64,000 bases of DNA, taken from positions 1 to 64,000 of the forward strand of contig CAJTNJ010000003.1 in NCBI GenBank assembly GCA_910577565.1, in the 5' to 3' direction. The position numbers were made by a program, and so were the translations under genes. Below are positions 26,981 to 35,910 of this stretch, piece by piece. Positions within the stretch are counted from its first letter, which is position 1. Each line of letters opens with the position of its first letter. This DNA comes from an uncultured Oscillospiraceae bacterium. GTDB taxonomy: Bacteria > Bacillota > Clostridia > Oscillospirales > Ruminococcaceae. Under the pieces are notes generated by a model that was not told where the DNA came from, ran no database searches, and worked only from the letters and a program-made list of their open reading frames with translations.

Positions 26981-27853
26981 CTATTTTATAGCGCCTTCGG
27001 TCATACCCCTTATAATATATTTTTGCGAGAACAGATAGAACACAATTACCGGGATCATGCAAAGTATAAGTCCTGCTGAGGCTAGATCCCAACGAGTAGA
27101 ATATTGGCCAAAGAATGAATAGGTCATCAAAGGCAGCGTTTGAATGCCTGGTTTGTTAATTATTAAAGAAGGCAACAAATAGTCATTCCAAATCCACATT
27201 ACGTTTTGGATCGCAACTGTTATGAGAATTATCCTAAGCAATGGTACTACTATTATAAAAAACAACTGGAATATATTGCAACCGTCTATTACCGCCGCCT
27301 CTTCAAGCTCTTCGGGAACATTTTTGATAAACCCGTGAAGCATGACAATAGCAAGACTCGTACCAAATCCCATATACATGATTATAAGGCCAAAAGGATT
27401 TAAAAAGTTTAAAATTTTAGCAACTGTCATTAAAGGAAGCATAACGCACTGAAACGGAATTAGCATTGAAATTGCAAATATAATGAAAAAGAACTTGCTT
27501 GTTCTGGTTTTATACCTTACCAATACCCATGCAGCCATTGTTGATATTAAAAGTATTAAAAGCGTTGAAAAAACAGTGATATACAGTGAGTTGCAAAAAG
27601 ACTGCAGATAATTTAGTTTGCTAAAAGATTCCGCATAGTTATTTAAAGTGAATGTGTTCGCATCGGGAAAGCTTAAAACATTTAAAAATAAAGCTTTTTG
27701 GACTTTAAATGAATTGAGCGCCAAAATGTAAACGGGAAATATAAATATAAGACCAAGCAACAGTCCAAAAACCGAAAGCAATACTCTTTTAACCTTACCT
27801 TTTTTATATGGCTTAGGCACTATATTTTCTGAAGTTACTGCTGTGTTTAACAT
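26981..27853 (-). CDS. Carbohydrate ABC transporter permease (MalG type)
   Basis: Inner-membrane subunit, 290 residues, six predicted membrane segments (the first at about 25-47, VLLSVFGLLLGLIFIFPVYIL). The EAA loop EEAAVIDGCNIFQLFFIIVVP near 190-210 contacts the ATPase. Its ATG overlaps the stop of the upstream permease by 1 nt (TAATG), so the two are translationally coupled. C terminus FSQKYIIRGMTEGAIK is typical of MalG-like subunits. Confidence 0.94.
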   Translation of the reverse strand: MLNTAVTSENIVPKPYKKGKVKRVLLSVFGLLLGLIFIFPVYILALNSFKVQKALFLNVLSFPDANTFTLNNYAESFSKLNYLQSFCNSLYITVFSTLLILLISTMAAWVLVRYKTRTSKFFFIIFAISMLIPFQCVMLPLMTVAKILNFLNPFGLIIMYMGFGTSLAIVMLHGFIKNVPEELEEAAVIDGCNIFQLFFIIVVPLLRIILITVAIQNVMWIWNDYLLPSLIINKPGIQTLPLMTYSFFGQYSTRWDLASAGLILCMIPVIVFYLFSQKYIIRGMTEGAIK

Positions 27854-28719
27854 TACATCTCAACCTCTTTTCTCTTGGTTAATACAAGCTGCGTTATACC
27901 AACGCCTGCCACTATAATTAAAAATATAATAGCCTTTGCCTGAGCATATCCAAATTCATTAGCGGCAAATGCTGAATTATAGATATTAAGAGCAAGCATC
28001 TCTGTTGAATGATACGGTCCACCCTTTGTTAGTGCGAGGTTTTGGTCAAACATCTTAAAGGAGTTTGAAATTGAAAGGAATAGACCAATTGTAAATGCCG
28101 GCATAACAAGTGGTATTGTAATGCTTCTAAGAGTTTGCCACCAGTTTGCACCGTCGATTTTTGCAGCTTCTTTTGCAGAAACAGGTATTTGTTGCAGCTG
28201 TGCAATGTAAATTATCATCATATATCCGGACATTTGCCATACACTTAAAATGATTATGCCAATAAATCCAGTTTCGGGATTTGATAACCACCCTTGCAAA
28301 AATTCCAAATGCAAAGCATTTCCTATTGTAGAAAATACGTTAGTGAATATAAAGCTCCATGTAAAACCGAGAAGCAATCCACCAATAAGATTAGGCATGA
28401 AAAATACCGCTCTTAAAAGTGTAGCTCCCTTGAATTTTTGAGTGACAAAAAGCGCAAGAGCAAACCCAATGATATTGACAAGCACTATTACAAAAGCGGC
28501 AACCGCGGCAGTAAACAACAAAGCACGCAAAAAGTCGTTATCATTTGTGAACAGTCGGATAAAATTATCAATTCCTGTAAATTCCGAATCGGTGCTTACA
28601 CCATTCCAGTTTCTAAAAGCATAATAGAGACCCATTATCATTGGTATGATAACAATCAATATAAAACTTAGTAAAGCTGGAAGTAAAAATCCCCAAAATC
28701 TTAATTTGCTTTTTTTCAT
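27853..28719 (-). CDS. Carbohydrate ABC transporter permease (MalF/UgpA type)
   Basis: Inner-membrane partner of the MalG-type subunit, 288 residues, six membrane segments starting with FLLPALLSFILIVIIPMIMG. EAA loop: KEAAKIDGANWWQTLRSITIP near 180-200. RBS AAGGAAGG about 12 nt before ATG 28719. Promoter predicted at 28950-28978 leaves a leader of about 225 nt. Confidence 0.94.
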   Translation of the reverse strand: MKKSKLRFWGFLLPALLSFILIVIIPMIMGLYYAFRNWNGVSTDSEFTGIDNFIRLFTNDNDFLRALLFTAAVAAFVIVLVNIIGFALALFVTQKFKGATLLRAVFFMPNLIGGLLLGFTWSFIFTNVFSTIGNALHLEFLQGWLSNPETGFIGIIILSVWQMSGYMMIIYIAQLQQIPVSAKEAAKIDGANWWQTLRSITIPLVMPAFTIGLFLSISNSFKMFDQNLALTKGGPYHSTEMLALNIYNSAFAANEFGYAQAKAIIFLIIVAGVGITQLVLTKRKEVEM

Positions 28720-29333
28720 ATCAACAAAAACCTTCCTTTTATTTTAATTTTATATCACATGTTTTCGACTGTTATTCGATAAATATTTATAAAATCAGCC
28801 TCCAAAGGCATTTGATTATCATCTTAGCGATCGCAGTTTTCGCTATGAATTTTTAAACAAATTTCAAATAAAATTTAATTGCATTTTTTGGAAAACAAAT
28901 GAATATGCTTAATAGTGTCTTAAAATATGATTTTATATATTAGTTTGATATTATATCACTTAGTTTATTTTGCTACAAGATATATTTTCCCTAAAAAGTT
29001 TAAAAATTTTCAAGTTGCTTAAGCATTTTGTTAAAAATATAACCTGCTTAATTTGTTGAACTTATTGCTCACCAAAAATTTTGTTTCTTAGAATTCATCA
29101 AAACTTTATACATTAAGTAATTTAAAAAGGTTATTATACTGAATTTATTAAATCTATAAGGTTGCGAACAATAAATTAAGAAGATTTAAAATTGCTTATT
29201 CGATCGCTTTGAAGTATTGCTGGTTGATTAATATATATTATCACATTTTATCCCCTAATAAAAAATTAATATCATTAAATGAATCGATTTTATCAGTTAT
29301 AGAGAGGATAAAAGTGTGATAAGCAAAAGTTAG
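28720..29333 (-). other. Spacer between permease and binding protein 2 genes
   Basis: About 610 bp, AT-rich. It holds the permease promoter at 28950-28978 (minus strand TTGTAG, 17 nt, TATAAT). No gene or clear terminator for the 29334 gene was recognised. Confidence 0.45.
28950..28978 (-). promoter_or_regulatory. Predicted promoter of the permease pair
   Basis: Minus strand TTGTAG, 17-nt spacer, TATAAT; transcribes the MalF-type and MalG-type genes. Confidence 0.55.
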
Positions 29334-30638
29334 TTAATTTTTTGTTGCGCGAATTTCTCGCCAACGATTTTTCATGTCATCGATCAAAGAGTTCCAGTTA
29401 CCACCAGACAGATAATTTTGCACATTCGCACCGGCAACATTTTGTGTCCACGACGTAGGAGCCGCATTGATTAAAGGAAGAGGAATGCTGTCGCCACTTT
29501 TAAATGCGTCATATACTCTTTTATGGAACTTTGACAAGCCTTTAACGTCAGCATACCCGGTTGGTAGAATAAAGTCGGCATCTTTTGTGAGTATATATTT
29601 ACCCTCATCAGAAGTATATAACCAGTTAAGAAAATCCTTTGCTAATTCTATTTGGTCTTTTGAAGCGTTTTTATTTATAGTCCAATAGCATGAAGGACCA
29701 ACAATAAATTTGCCATCAGTAGAACCATCAGGAACATTGTAAGGTATCATGTCAATATCATCCAGCATATCGGGATCTTGATCTTTAATTAAGGACTCAA
29801 CCCAGTTTCCTTGTTGAATTACAGCATATTTGCCCATTAAAAAGCCCTGGTTTAAAGCAGTTGCATAATCCACAGAAGTTAGAGCAGAAGGATTGTTTGG
29901 GCAATCTGTAAAGCTAACTTGAAAATCGATTATTTGTTTATACAATTCAGAACCTTTAAAAGGTATTGTTTTTGCTGCGAAAGTTTCTTTGGCATTTGCA
30001 AAATCTTTTTGTAAAATCGGCGCTATAGCATGTTCACCAATTACCCAGGTTTCTTTTGCAGGCATTGCAAAAACTGCTTTTAGGTCAGGGAACTCGCTTT
30101 TAAGGCTGCCGGAGTCTATTTTTTGTTTCAGTTTTGTAAATCCGGCCTTCATGCCTTCGAAAGTATACATAGACATAACGTCTACGCCTGCAGATTCAAA
30201 CATTTTAGTGTTAACAAGATATCCATAACCTTCAACAGTAGTCGGAAGTCCATATATTTTGCCGTCTACCGTTATATCTTGAGTTACAGAACTTAGACAC
30301 AGTGAAGCCCATTTTTGATCATTTAGATCATCAATAGTTTCCATATAATCATAAAGATCGTTGATTCCTGCAAGAGGGAATATTGCGGGCGGGTCAGACT
30401 GCATTTTTGCTTTAAGAGGAGCATGATGACCTTGAGAGCCGCCATATGTTTCAAGAACTATATCTGCGTTATGATTAAGTTTTTTATATTCATTTATTGC
30501 TTTTTGAAAAGCTGCAGCTTGCTCAAGTTTCATATTAAACATAGTAATTTTTGTAACATCACTTCTATAACAACCAAAAAAAGACAATGCAACTAAACAA
30601 GTCGCCAAAACACACGATAAAAAATTTTTAAGTTTCAT
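29334..30638 (-). CDS. Carbohydrate ABC transporter substrate-binding lipoprotein 2
   Basis: Paralog of the 25426-26760 product. 434 residues from ATG 30638, chosen because GAGGGAGTG lies about 10 nt upstream and the following MKLKNFLSCVLATCLVALSFFGC is a classic lipoprotein signal with lipobox SFFGC. The fold and spacing match CUT1 sugar binders, with GTTVEGYGYLVN-like hinge residues shared by both paralogs. It has a strong promoter of its own at 30857-30886. Duplicated binding proteins around one permease pair suggest two related sugars or two expression settings; which is not visible. Confidence 0.9.
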   Translation of the reverse strand: MKLKNFLSCVLATCLVALSFFGCYRSDVTKITMFNMKLEQAAAFQKAINEYKKLNHNADIVLETYGGSQGHHAPLKAKMQSDPPAIFPLAGINDLYDYMETIDDLNDQKWASLCLSSVTQDITVDGKIYGLPTTVEGYGYLVNTKMFESAGVDVMSMYTFEGMKAGFTKLKQKIDSGSLKSEFPDLKAVFAMPAKETWVIGEHAIAPILQKDFANAKETFAAKTIPFKGSELYKQIIDFQVSFTDCPNNPSALTSVDYATALNQGFLMGKYAVIQQGNWVESLIKDQDPDMLDDIDMIPYNVPDGSTDGKFIVGPSCYWTINKNASKDQIELAKDFLNWLYTSDEGKYILTKDADFILPTGYADVKGLSKFHKRVYDAFKSGDSIPLPLINAAPTSWTQNVAGANVQNYLSGGNWNSLIDDMKNRWREIRATKN

Positions 30639-30836
30639 ATTAAAAAAACACTCCCTCTCGGTTGAGAAACAAACCACATAGATTTAAAATTAATAATATT
30701 TGTGACGGTTTTTGAAATATGAAAATTAGTATAGCAAAAACATTAAAAATCAATGCAAAAGTTTAATCGTCAAGACTGAAAAATATATAAATTTTTGCTA
30801 CAATTCAAAAATGCTAACTAATTTATTTAATTAAAA

Positions 30837-30864
30837 TTGACAATAACATGATTTTTAGTATAAC
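30837..30864 (+). promoter_or_regulatory. Predicted plus-strand promoter toward the ATPase gene
   Basis: TTGACA, 16-nt spacer, TATAAC. It overlaps the minus-strand promoter at 30857-30886 over 8 bp. Confidence 0.4.
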
Positions 30865-30886
30865 ATTAAAATAGTAAAAATGTCAA
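30857..30886 (-). promoter_or_regulatory. Predicted promoter of binding protein 2
   Basis: Minus strand TTGACA, 18-nt spacer, TATACT, about 220 nt upstream of the ATG: one of the best consensus matches in the window. Confidence 0.6.
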
Positions 30887-31108
30887 TAAAAACAAAGGCA
30901 TACTATCATTATTGTATGGTTGCATAGGCACATTAAAATAAAGCGATGCAACTTATACAAATATTATGATAACTTTTTTGATTGTTTAGCCTATTCACAT
31001 TTTTTACAAATATGTAAATCATTTATTTAAAATACATAAATGGCTTAAAAATCATTATATATTATTTTTAATGTTTGTTAAACTATCAAAAAAAGTTTAT
31101 TTTTTTAC

Positions 31109-31137
31109 TTGTTTTATTAACATAAAAGTGATATAAT
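31109..31137 (+). promoter_or_regulatory. Predicted promoter of the ABC ATPase gene
   Basis: TTGTTT, 17-nt spacer, TATAAT, 80 nt upstream of the ATG at 31217. Confidence 0.6.
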
Positions 31138-31216
31138 TTCATGAAAAGGTATGGTGTTTATTTTTTTCACCACAAAACTACCATTATTGCTTTTTAGCGT
31201 TAGAAAGGAATTAAAT

Positions 31217-32329
31217 ATGGCTGGTATTACTTTTAAGGGGATTAAAAAAACATATGACGGCAAAACATTTGTCGTTCACGATTTCAATTTAGAAATTGAA
31301 GACAAAGAATTTGTAGTATTTGTTGGCCCTTCCGGATGCGGAAAGTCTACAACTCTTCGCATGATTGCAGGTCTTGAAGAAATCTCTGACGGCGAGCTTT
31401 ATATTGGCGATCGCTTGGTAAATGATATTCCTCCAAAGAACAGAAATATTTCAATGGTTTTCCAAAACTATGCACTATATCCTCATATGTCAGTCAGAAA
31501 AAACATGGCTTTTGGTCTAAAACTCAGAAAGATCCCAGCAGAACAAATCAATCAAAAAATAATGGAGGCTGCCAAGATATTAGATATAGAACAATATCTT
31601 GACCGCAAACCAAGAGCGCTATCGGGAGGACAACGTCAGCGTGTTGCTCTTGGAAGGGCAATGGTTCGTGATGCCGAAGTCTTTTTGCTGGACGAGCCGC
31701 TTTCTAATCTTGATGCAAAGCTTCGCACACAGATGCGCACAGAAATTACCAAACTTCACAGAGTGCTTGGAACGACATTTGTTTATGTTACTCATGACCA
31801 AACAGAAGCTATGACTATGGGTGACAGAATCGTTGTCATGAAAGACGGCTATATTCAACAAGTAGACAAGCCTCAAAATTTATATGATAAGCCTGATACT
31901 GTTTTTGTTGCTGGATTTATTGGTTCGCCTCAGATGAACTTTTTTGATGCAAAACTCATCAAGGATGGTGACAATCTTACTCTTTCAATTGGGAACATGA
32001 CAATTCCTTTACCAGCTGGCAAAGGCGCAGATAGTAATTTAATTGAATATGTTGGAAAAGAAGTCATAGTTGGCATCAGACCTGAAGATATACACAACGA
32101 AGACGTATTTATTAACATTTCAGAAGGAAGTGCATTTGATGCAAAAGTAGAACTTGCTGAACTTATGGGCTCTGAGATATATCTATATTTTGACTATCAA
32201 GGATATAAAGTAACAGCCAGAGTTGCAAGTAGATCGGCTATCGAAAGAGGAGATATTGTTAAACTTTCGTTTGACATTAACAAAATGCACATATTTGACA
32301 AAGAAACTGAAAATGTTATATGCCACTAA
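31217..32329 (+). CDS. Sugar ABC transporter ATPase (MsmX/UgpC type)
   Basis: Energises CUT1 sugar importers; in Bacillota one MsmX-type ATPase often serves several importers. 370 residues from ATG 31217 (RBS AGAAAGGA). Walker A GPSGCGKST near 38-46, Q-loop in VFQNYALYPH, signature LSGGQRQRVALGRA near 135, Walker B VFLLDEPLSNLDA, H-loop VTHDQTEAMT. The C-terminal OB-fold TOBE domain (from about 240) includes VGIRPEDI. Divergent from the binding protein 2 gene, with the permeases on the other strand; likely their partner. Confidence 0.95.
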   Translation: MAGITFKGIKKTYDGKTFVVHDFNLEIEDKEFVVFVGPSGCGKSTTLRMIAGLEEISDGELYIGDRLVNDIPPKNRNISMVFQNYALYPHMSVRKNMAFGLKLRKIPAEQINQKIMEAAKILDIEQYLDRKPRALSGGQRQRVALGRAMVRDAEVFLLDEPLSNLDAKLRTQMRTEITKLHRVLGTTFVYVTHDQTEAMTMGDRIVVMKDGYIQQVDKPQNLYDKPDTVFVAGFIGSPQMNFFDAKLIKDGDNLTLSIGNMTIPLPAGKGADSNLIEYVGKEVIVGIRPEDIHNEDVFINISEGSAFDAKVELAELMGSEIYLYFDYQGYKVTARVASRSAIERGDIVKLSFDINKMHIFDKETENVICH

Positions 32330-32350
32330 ATTAAGAAACGAGGAGATTTT

Positions 32351-32584
32351 GTGATTAAAAATTTAAAGCTTAATACAATAAATGCAATCAAGGAGTTTGT
32401 AAATGAAACCGCCAAATGTCAGTTTGATGTTGACATTATTTCTGGAAGATATGTTATTAATGCAAAATCAATAATGGGCGTACTCAGCTTAGACCTTGAT
32501 AAACCAATTGCGTTGCACGTTCGCTGCAATGATATTGACAGTAAAGACTATTTAAAAGCAATTTCTAATTTTATTATTGATTAA
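32351..32584 (+). CDS. HPr-fold protein lacking the active-site histidine (Crh-like)
   Basis: 77 residues, GTG start at 32351 with GAGGAGA upstream, 21 nt after the ATPase gene. The region AKSIMGVLSL (Ser40) equals the regulatory Ser46 segment of HPr, which HPr kinase phosphorylates for carbon catabolite control. The phosphocarrier motif with His15 (G-H-A-R-P) is absent; the aligned stretch reads LNTINAIKEF. Loss of His15 with retention of Ser46 is the pattern of Bacillus Crh, which works with CcpA but not in PTS transfer. The homology is low outside the serine loop, so function is inference. Confidence 0.75.
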   Translation: MIKNLKLNTINAIKEFVNETAKCQFDVDIISGRYVINAKSIMGVLSLDLDKPIALHVRCNDIDSKDYLKAISNFIID

Positions 32585-32868
32585 TATTTTTAAAATAAAA
32601 TTAGATTTGGATTTTTTGTTTTGATGTTATATCATATTATTTTTGATTTTGACCATTTGCAGGTGAAATATTTCGTCTGCATTATTTTTTTGTTTATTTG
32701 CTTATAGATAAATATTGTGAAATGTCCAACAACACTTATGTCAATAAAGATAAATAATAATTTCATTTAATAAAAATGGATCTTATTAAAAATATTAAAA
32801 AATACAGCTCATTGCGGTTTTTTAATGTTCTTATGGAAAAACGTTTATGGTCAGTAAGTTATATAAAT

Positions 32869-33753
32869 TTAATTTTCTAAAAAACCTTTGCCCAAGACTT
32901 CTTGAGCAGGACATATTATTATAAATGCATTTGGATCTGTTTTGGAAATTATATTCTTAAGCTTTGGCAGCTCTTTTGGACGAACAACAACAAATAACAT
33001 ATGTCTTTGTTGTTTAGTATACATTCCCTGATATGGAATGCCTGTATTGCCTCTGCCCAATTCTTTTATTATAGTTTCTGAAATTAATTCTGTGCTTTTG
33101 GACATTATCCAAACCGCCTTTGCGAACCGAAGACCACTTAGGATATTATCCACTATTTTATATGATATAAACACTGCTATTATAGAGTAAACCGTGTTAA
33201 TTATACCAAAGACAAAAAGACCAACGCAAATAATAGTTGCGTCTATTGTAAACAGTATAATTGAAATGGAGAACCTTGGAAACATAAAATTAAGTGTGGT
33301 TGCAAGCATATCCCCGCCGCCTGAGGAAGCACCTGCCCTTAAAACAATACCAATACCCATGCCACAAAACAATCCTGTCAATATTGCTGCAACTAAAATG
33401 TCTCCCTTAACATCAAATACATTTGGAATCATTTGAAATAAAAATAGCCATAAAGAAAGGGACAATGTTCCAAACAAGGCTTTTGTAACAAACTTAAAGC
33501 CTTTTTGAACACCGCTTAATATAAAGATGGGTATATTGAACAAAATATTTAATACACTCAGCGAAATTGAAAAATTAAAAAGTGTTTCAAACACATGAGA
33601 AACTATAATGGAAGCACCTGCTACTCCGCCAGTTACAATTCCAAGAGGATTCTCAAACCATTCAATACCAATTGCTAAAAGCCCAGTACCTAATATTACC
33701 ATAAACAATTCTTTGGGTTTCAGCTTTAAAATTTTATAAATCATCCTAAACAC
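32869..33753 (-). CDS. YitT family membrane protein (DUF161/DUF2179)
   Basis: 294 residues: five or six membrane segments in the first 200 residues, with family motifs NPLGIVTGGVAGASII near 35 and LRAGASSGGGDMLATTLN near 140, then a cytosolic DUF2179 domain (GRGNTGIPYQGMYTKQQRHMLFVVV and the C-terminal DPNAFIIICPAQEVLGKGF). The YitT family is widespread in Bacillota, with no firmly assigned substrate. Single-gene unit; no obvious partner next to it. Confidence 0.9.
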   Translation of the reverse strand: MFRMIYKILKLKPKELFMVILGTGLLAIGIEWFENPLGIVTGGVAGASIIVSHVFETLFNFSISLSVLNILFNIPIFILSGVQKGFKFVTKALFGTLSLSLWLFLFQMIPNVFDVKGDILVAAILTGLFCGMGIGIVLRAGASSGGGDMLATTLNFMFPRFSISIILFTIDATIICVGLFVFGIINTVYSIIAVFISYKIVDNILSGLRFAKAVWIMSKSTELISETIIKELGRGNTGIPYQGMYTKQQRHMLFVVVRPKELPKLKNIISKTDPNAFIIICPAQEVLGKGFLEN

Positions 33754-33821
33754 CTGCCAAACTTTAGTTTAACTAATTATATAAAACTAATTTGTCGTAT
33801 ATTGCAAATGTTGTTTGTAAT

Positions 33822-33856
33822 AAAAAAATACCCGGCCTTAATTTACAAGACCGAGT
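33822..33856 (-). terminator. Intrinsic terminator after the ferredoxin gene
   Basis: 10-bp stem ACTCGGTCTT/AAGGCCGGGT (with G-U pairs), 7-nt loop, then TTTTTTTATT on the minus strand. Confidence 0.85.
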
Positions 33857-33872
33857 AATTTAAACGTCTAAG

Positions 33873-34043
33873 TTATTCTGGATGAGGAGCATTAACGGGG
33901 CATACGCTTTGGCATGTACCGCAATCTATACAAACATCAGGATCTATAACATATTTTGTATCTCCAGATGAAATGCAAGATACCGGACACTCAGCCTCAC
34001 AAGCACCACAACAAATGCAATCATCACTAATTTTATATGACAT
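33873..34043 (-). CDS. 2[4Fe-4S] ferredoxin
   Basis: Small clostridial-type ferredoxin, 56 residues, electron carrier. Both cluster motifs are complete: C9-x2-C12-x2-C15-x3-C19-P and the second CIDCGTCQSVCP. The start at 34043 is favoured because AAGGAGG lies 9 nt upstream and the family begins M-Y-I/S-x-I-DDC; a longer frame to 34079 is not needed. Monocistronic with its own strong terminator. Consistent with anaerobic metabolism. Confidence 0.95.
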   Translation of the reverse strand: MSYKISDDCICCGACEAECPVSCISSGDTKYVIDPDVCIDCGTCQSVCPVNAPHPE

Positions 34044-34139
34044 AATCTTTACCTCCTTAAAGCTAAAAATTAAGAGCAATTTTAAAATTTTACCCTTTTA
34101 CGCCCCTATTTTATCATAATATATATAAATAATCAAGTA

Positions 34140-34310
34140 TTAAAATTTGCTGGGAATGCCATATAGATATGATTAAATAAAAGAATAAAAAAGCAGATTT
34201 AAGTGCACGGTACAAAAACTTAGCTAGGGCAAATTTATTAAAAGCATGAACAAATATTTTAAAAACAGCTTTTGCAGTATTTATACATTTGAACTACCAA
34301 ATTTTGTTTT
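34140..34310 (+). repeat. Dispersed ~165-bp repeat, best-kept copy
   Basis: Matches the reverse complement of 62380-62560 over about 165 bp: GGGAATGCC, GATTAAATAAAAGAA, GATTTAAGTG, ATTATTAAAAGCAT-like and the TATTT-AA-ACAG block in the same order. No gene inside. Partial copies occur at 18220-18440 and 24935-25030. Confidence 0.75.
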
Positions 34311-34334
34311 TCTAATACTATTTTATATAATAAT

Positions 34335-34940
34335 CTATAATATTTCACCATTGTCAGCTTTTTGATATTTATGTTTGTCCTCTTTTGTAATTTTGCGCAT
34401 AACTCTGCACGGATTTCCTACTGCTATTACATTTGACGGTATACTTTTATTGACAACACTTCCTGCTCCTATTATTGTATTATCACCAATATTTACACCT
34501 AAAAGCACACTAACATTCGCCCCAACCCAAACATTGTTACCTATTTTGATTGGTTTTGCAATTTCCAATCCCAGTGCACGTTGATTACTGTCTATTGGAT
34601 GTCCTGAGGTTGAGAATATACAATTAGGAGCTATAAATACATTATCACCAAATTCTACCTTTGCTGCATCTAAAATAATACAGTTGTGATTTGTATAAAA
34701 ATTATCTCCAACCGATATGTTGAAACCATAATCACAATAAAACGGAGCTGTTACAACCAAATCCCCTTTAATTTCTCCAAAAATTTGTTGCAATAACTTC
34801 TTTTGTCTTTCAATGTAAGAAGGTTTGCAATTATTAAATTCATAACACAAATCTTTGCATTTTGTTCTTAATTTTTTAATTTCTAAATCATGATTTGCGT
34901 CATATAAATAACCTGATTGTGCTTTTTCCAATTCCGTCAT
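34335..34940 (-). CDS. Maltose/galactoside O-acetyltransferase family protein
   Basis: Left-handed beta-helix acetyltransferase transferring acetyl from acetyl-CoA to a sugar hydroxyl (Maa/LacA family). 201 residues from ATG 34940, favoured by GGGGGTG just upstream and the family start MTELEKAQSGYLYDAN. The N-terminal helical domain is followed by hexapeptide repeats (CDYGFNISVGDNFYTNHNC, IGNNVWVGANVSVLLGVNIG) and the catalytic His in STSGHPID. C terminus GNPCRVMRKI is typical. Sugar acceptor not predictable. Confidence 0.92.
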   Translation of the reverse strand: MTELEKAQSGYLYDANHDLEIKKLRTKCKDLCYEFNNCKPSYIERQKKLLQQIFGEIKGDLVVTAPFYCDYGFNISVGDNFYTNHNCIILDAAKVEFGDNVFIAPNCIFSTSGHPIDSNQRALGLEIAKPIKIGNNVWVGANVSVLLGVNIGDNTIIGAGSVVNKSIPSNVIAVGNPCRVMRKITKEDKHKYQKADNGEIL

Positions 34941-34955
34941 CTTAAACACCCCCAT

Positions 34956-35280
34956 ATAATCTTAATTTATCTTTTTGTTACTTATAATTATAATATATTT
35001 TTTCAAATTTAGAAATTTTAAAAAAATACAAAATGCAAAATATTTAAATAAAAAGTAAAAATGTTAATTTCTTTATATAACATAACTGTTAATAGCAAAT
35101 TTTTAATAAATTAAATCGAATATAGTATGTAGAAACAAAAAACAAAACATACTGTATTTTTTTATATTTTTTGCATATATTAAATTATTTCATTAGATAT
35201 TACAAATTTTTGTTGTTTTTGTAATATTTAATTTAATTTTTGTTTGAATATATTAAAACAGATTATATTACCTTTAAAAT
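34956..35280. other. AT-rich spacer
   Basis: No gene, RNA or repeat recognised; mostly A/T runs. Confidence 0.4.
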
Positions 35281-35325
35281 AAAAATCCCATTTTTAGATA
35301 GTGTAAAACACTGCCAAAAAACGGG
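35281..35325 (-). terminator. Intrinsic terminator after spoVT
   Basis: Imperfect 17-bp stem, arms CCCGTTTTTTGGCAGTG and CACTATCTAAAAATGGG on the minus strand, 5-nt loop, then ATTTTTATTTT. Confidence 0.75.
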
Positions 35326-35373
35326 CTATTTGATTAAGGATAATATGTTTTTGTTAACTAACTTTATTAATTT

Positions 35374-35910
35374 TTAGCTTTCCATTTGTTTTCCAAGGAA
35401 CATAGCGGCAGATTGTGCTAGTTTTAACTTAGTATCATCAACAGATGATGAATTGTTGTTATTAATGAATATTACTGATCCCCCAAGATCTCCAGATGAA
35501 ATGATTGGAACACAAACGAGCCCTTCTTTATCAAGATTTTTTATTGGATATAGAGTTTTTCCTTTACCAGCGATATGTGTCTCGCGATTTTGCATAGTTG
35601 TTTCAAGTTCGTTTGAAATTGGTTTTTCCAAGACTTCGCGTTTTGGCATACCGGCAACGGCAATCACTTGCTCACGGTCGCATATTATAGCAGGTACACC
35701 AGCTGTTTTAGATAAAATGTCTGCATATTGTGTAGCAAAAGGTGCGAGCTCGCCAATTGGAGAATATTTTTTTAATACAATTTCTCCGCCAAATTCGGTA
35801 TATATTTCTAAAGGATCTCCTTCACGTATACGCATTGTGCGCCTAATTTCTTTTGGTATAACTACTCTGCCCAAGTCGTCGATGCGCCTGACAATTCCGG
35901 TTGCTTTCAT
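35374..35910 (-). CDS. spoVT: Stage V sporulation regulator SpoVT
   Basis: AbrB-family DNA-binding regulator that adjusts sigma-G dependent genes in the forespore of spore formers. 178 residues, the same length as Bacillus subtilis SpoVT. The swapped-hairpin DNA-binding domain MKATGIVRRIDDLGRVVIPKE is nearly unchanged, and the C-terminal GAF-like domain (about 55-178) has VIAVAGMPKRE and LVCVPIIS. RBS AGGAGG before ATG 35910. Presence suggests a spore-forming ancestry, but related asporogenous Clostridia also keep spoVT. Confidence 0.93.
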   Translation of the reverse strand: MKATGIVRRIDDLGRVVIPKEIRRTMRIREGDPLEIYTEFGGEIVLKKYSPIGELAPFATQYADILSKTAGVPAIICDREQVIAVAGMPKREVLEKPISNELETTMQNRETHIAGKGKTLYPIKNLDKEGLVCVPIISSGDLGGSVIFINNNNSSSVDDTKLKLAQSAAMFLGKQMES

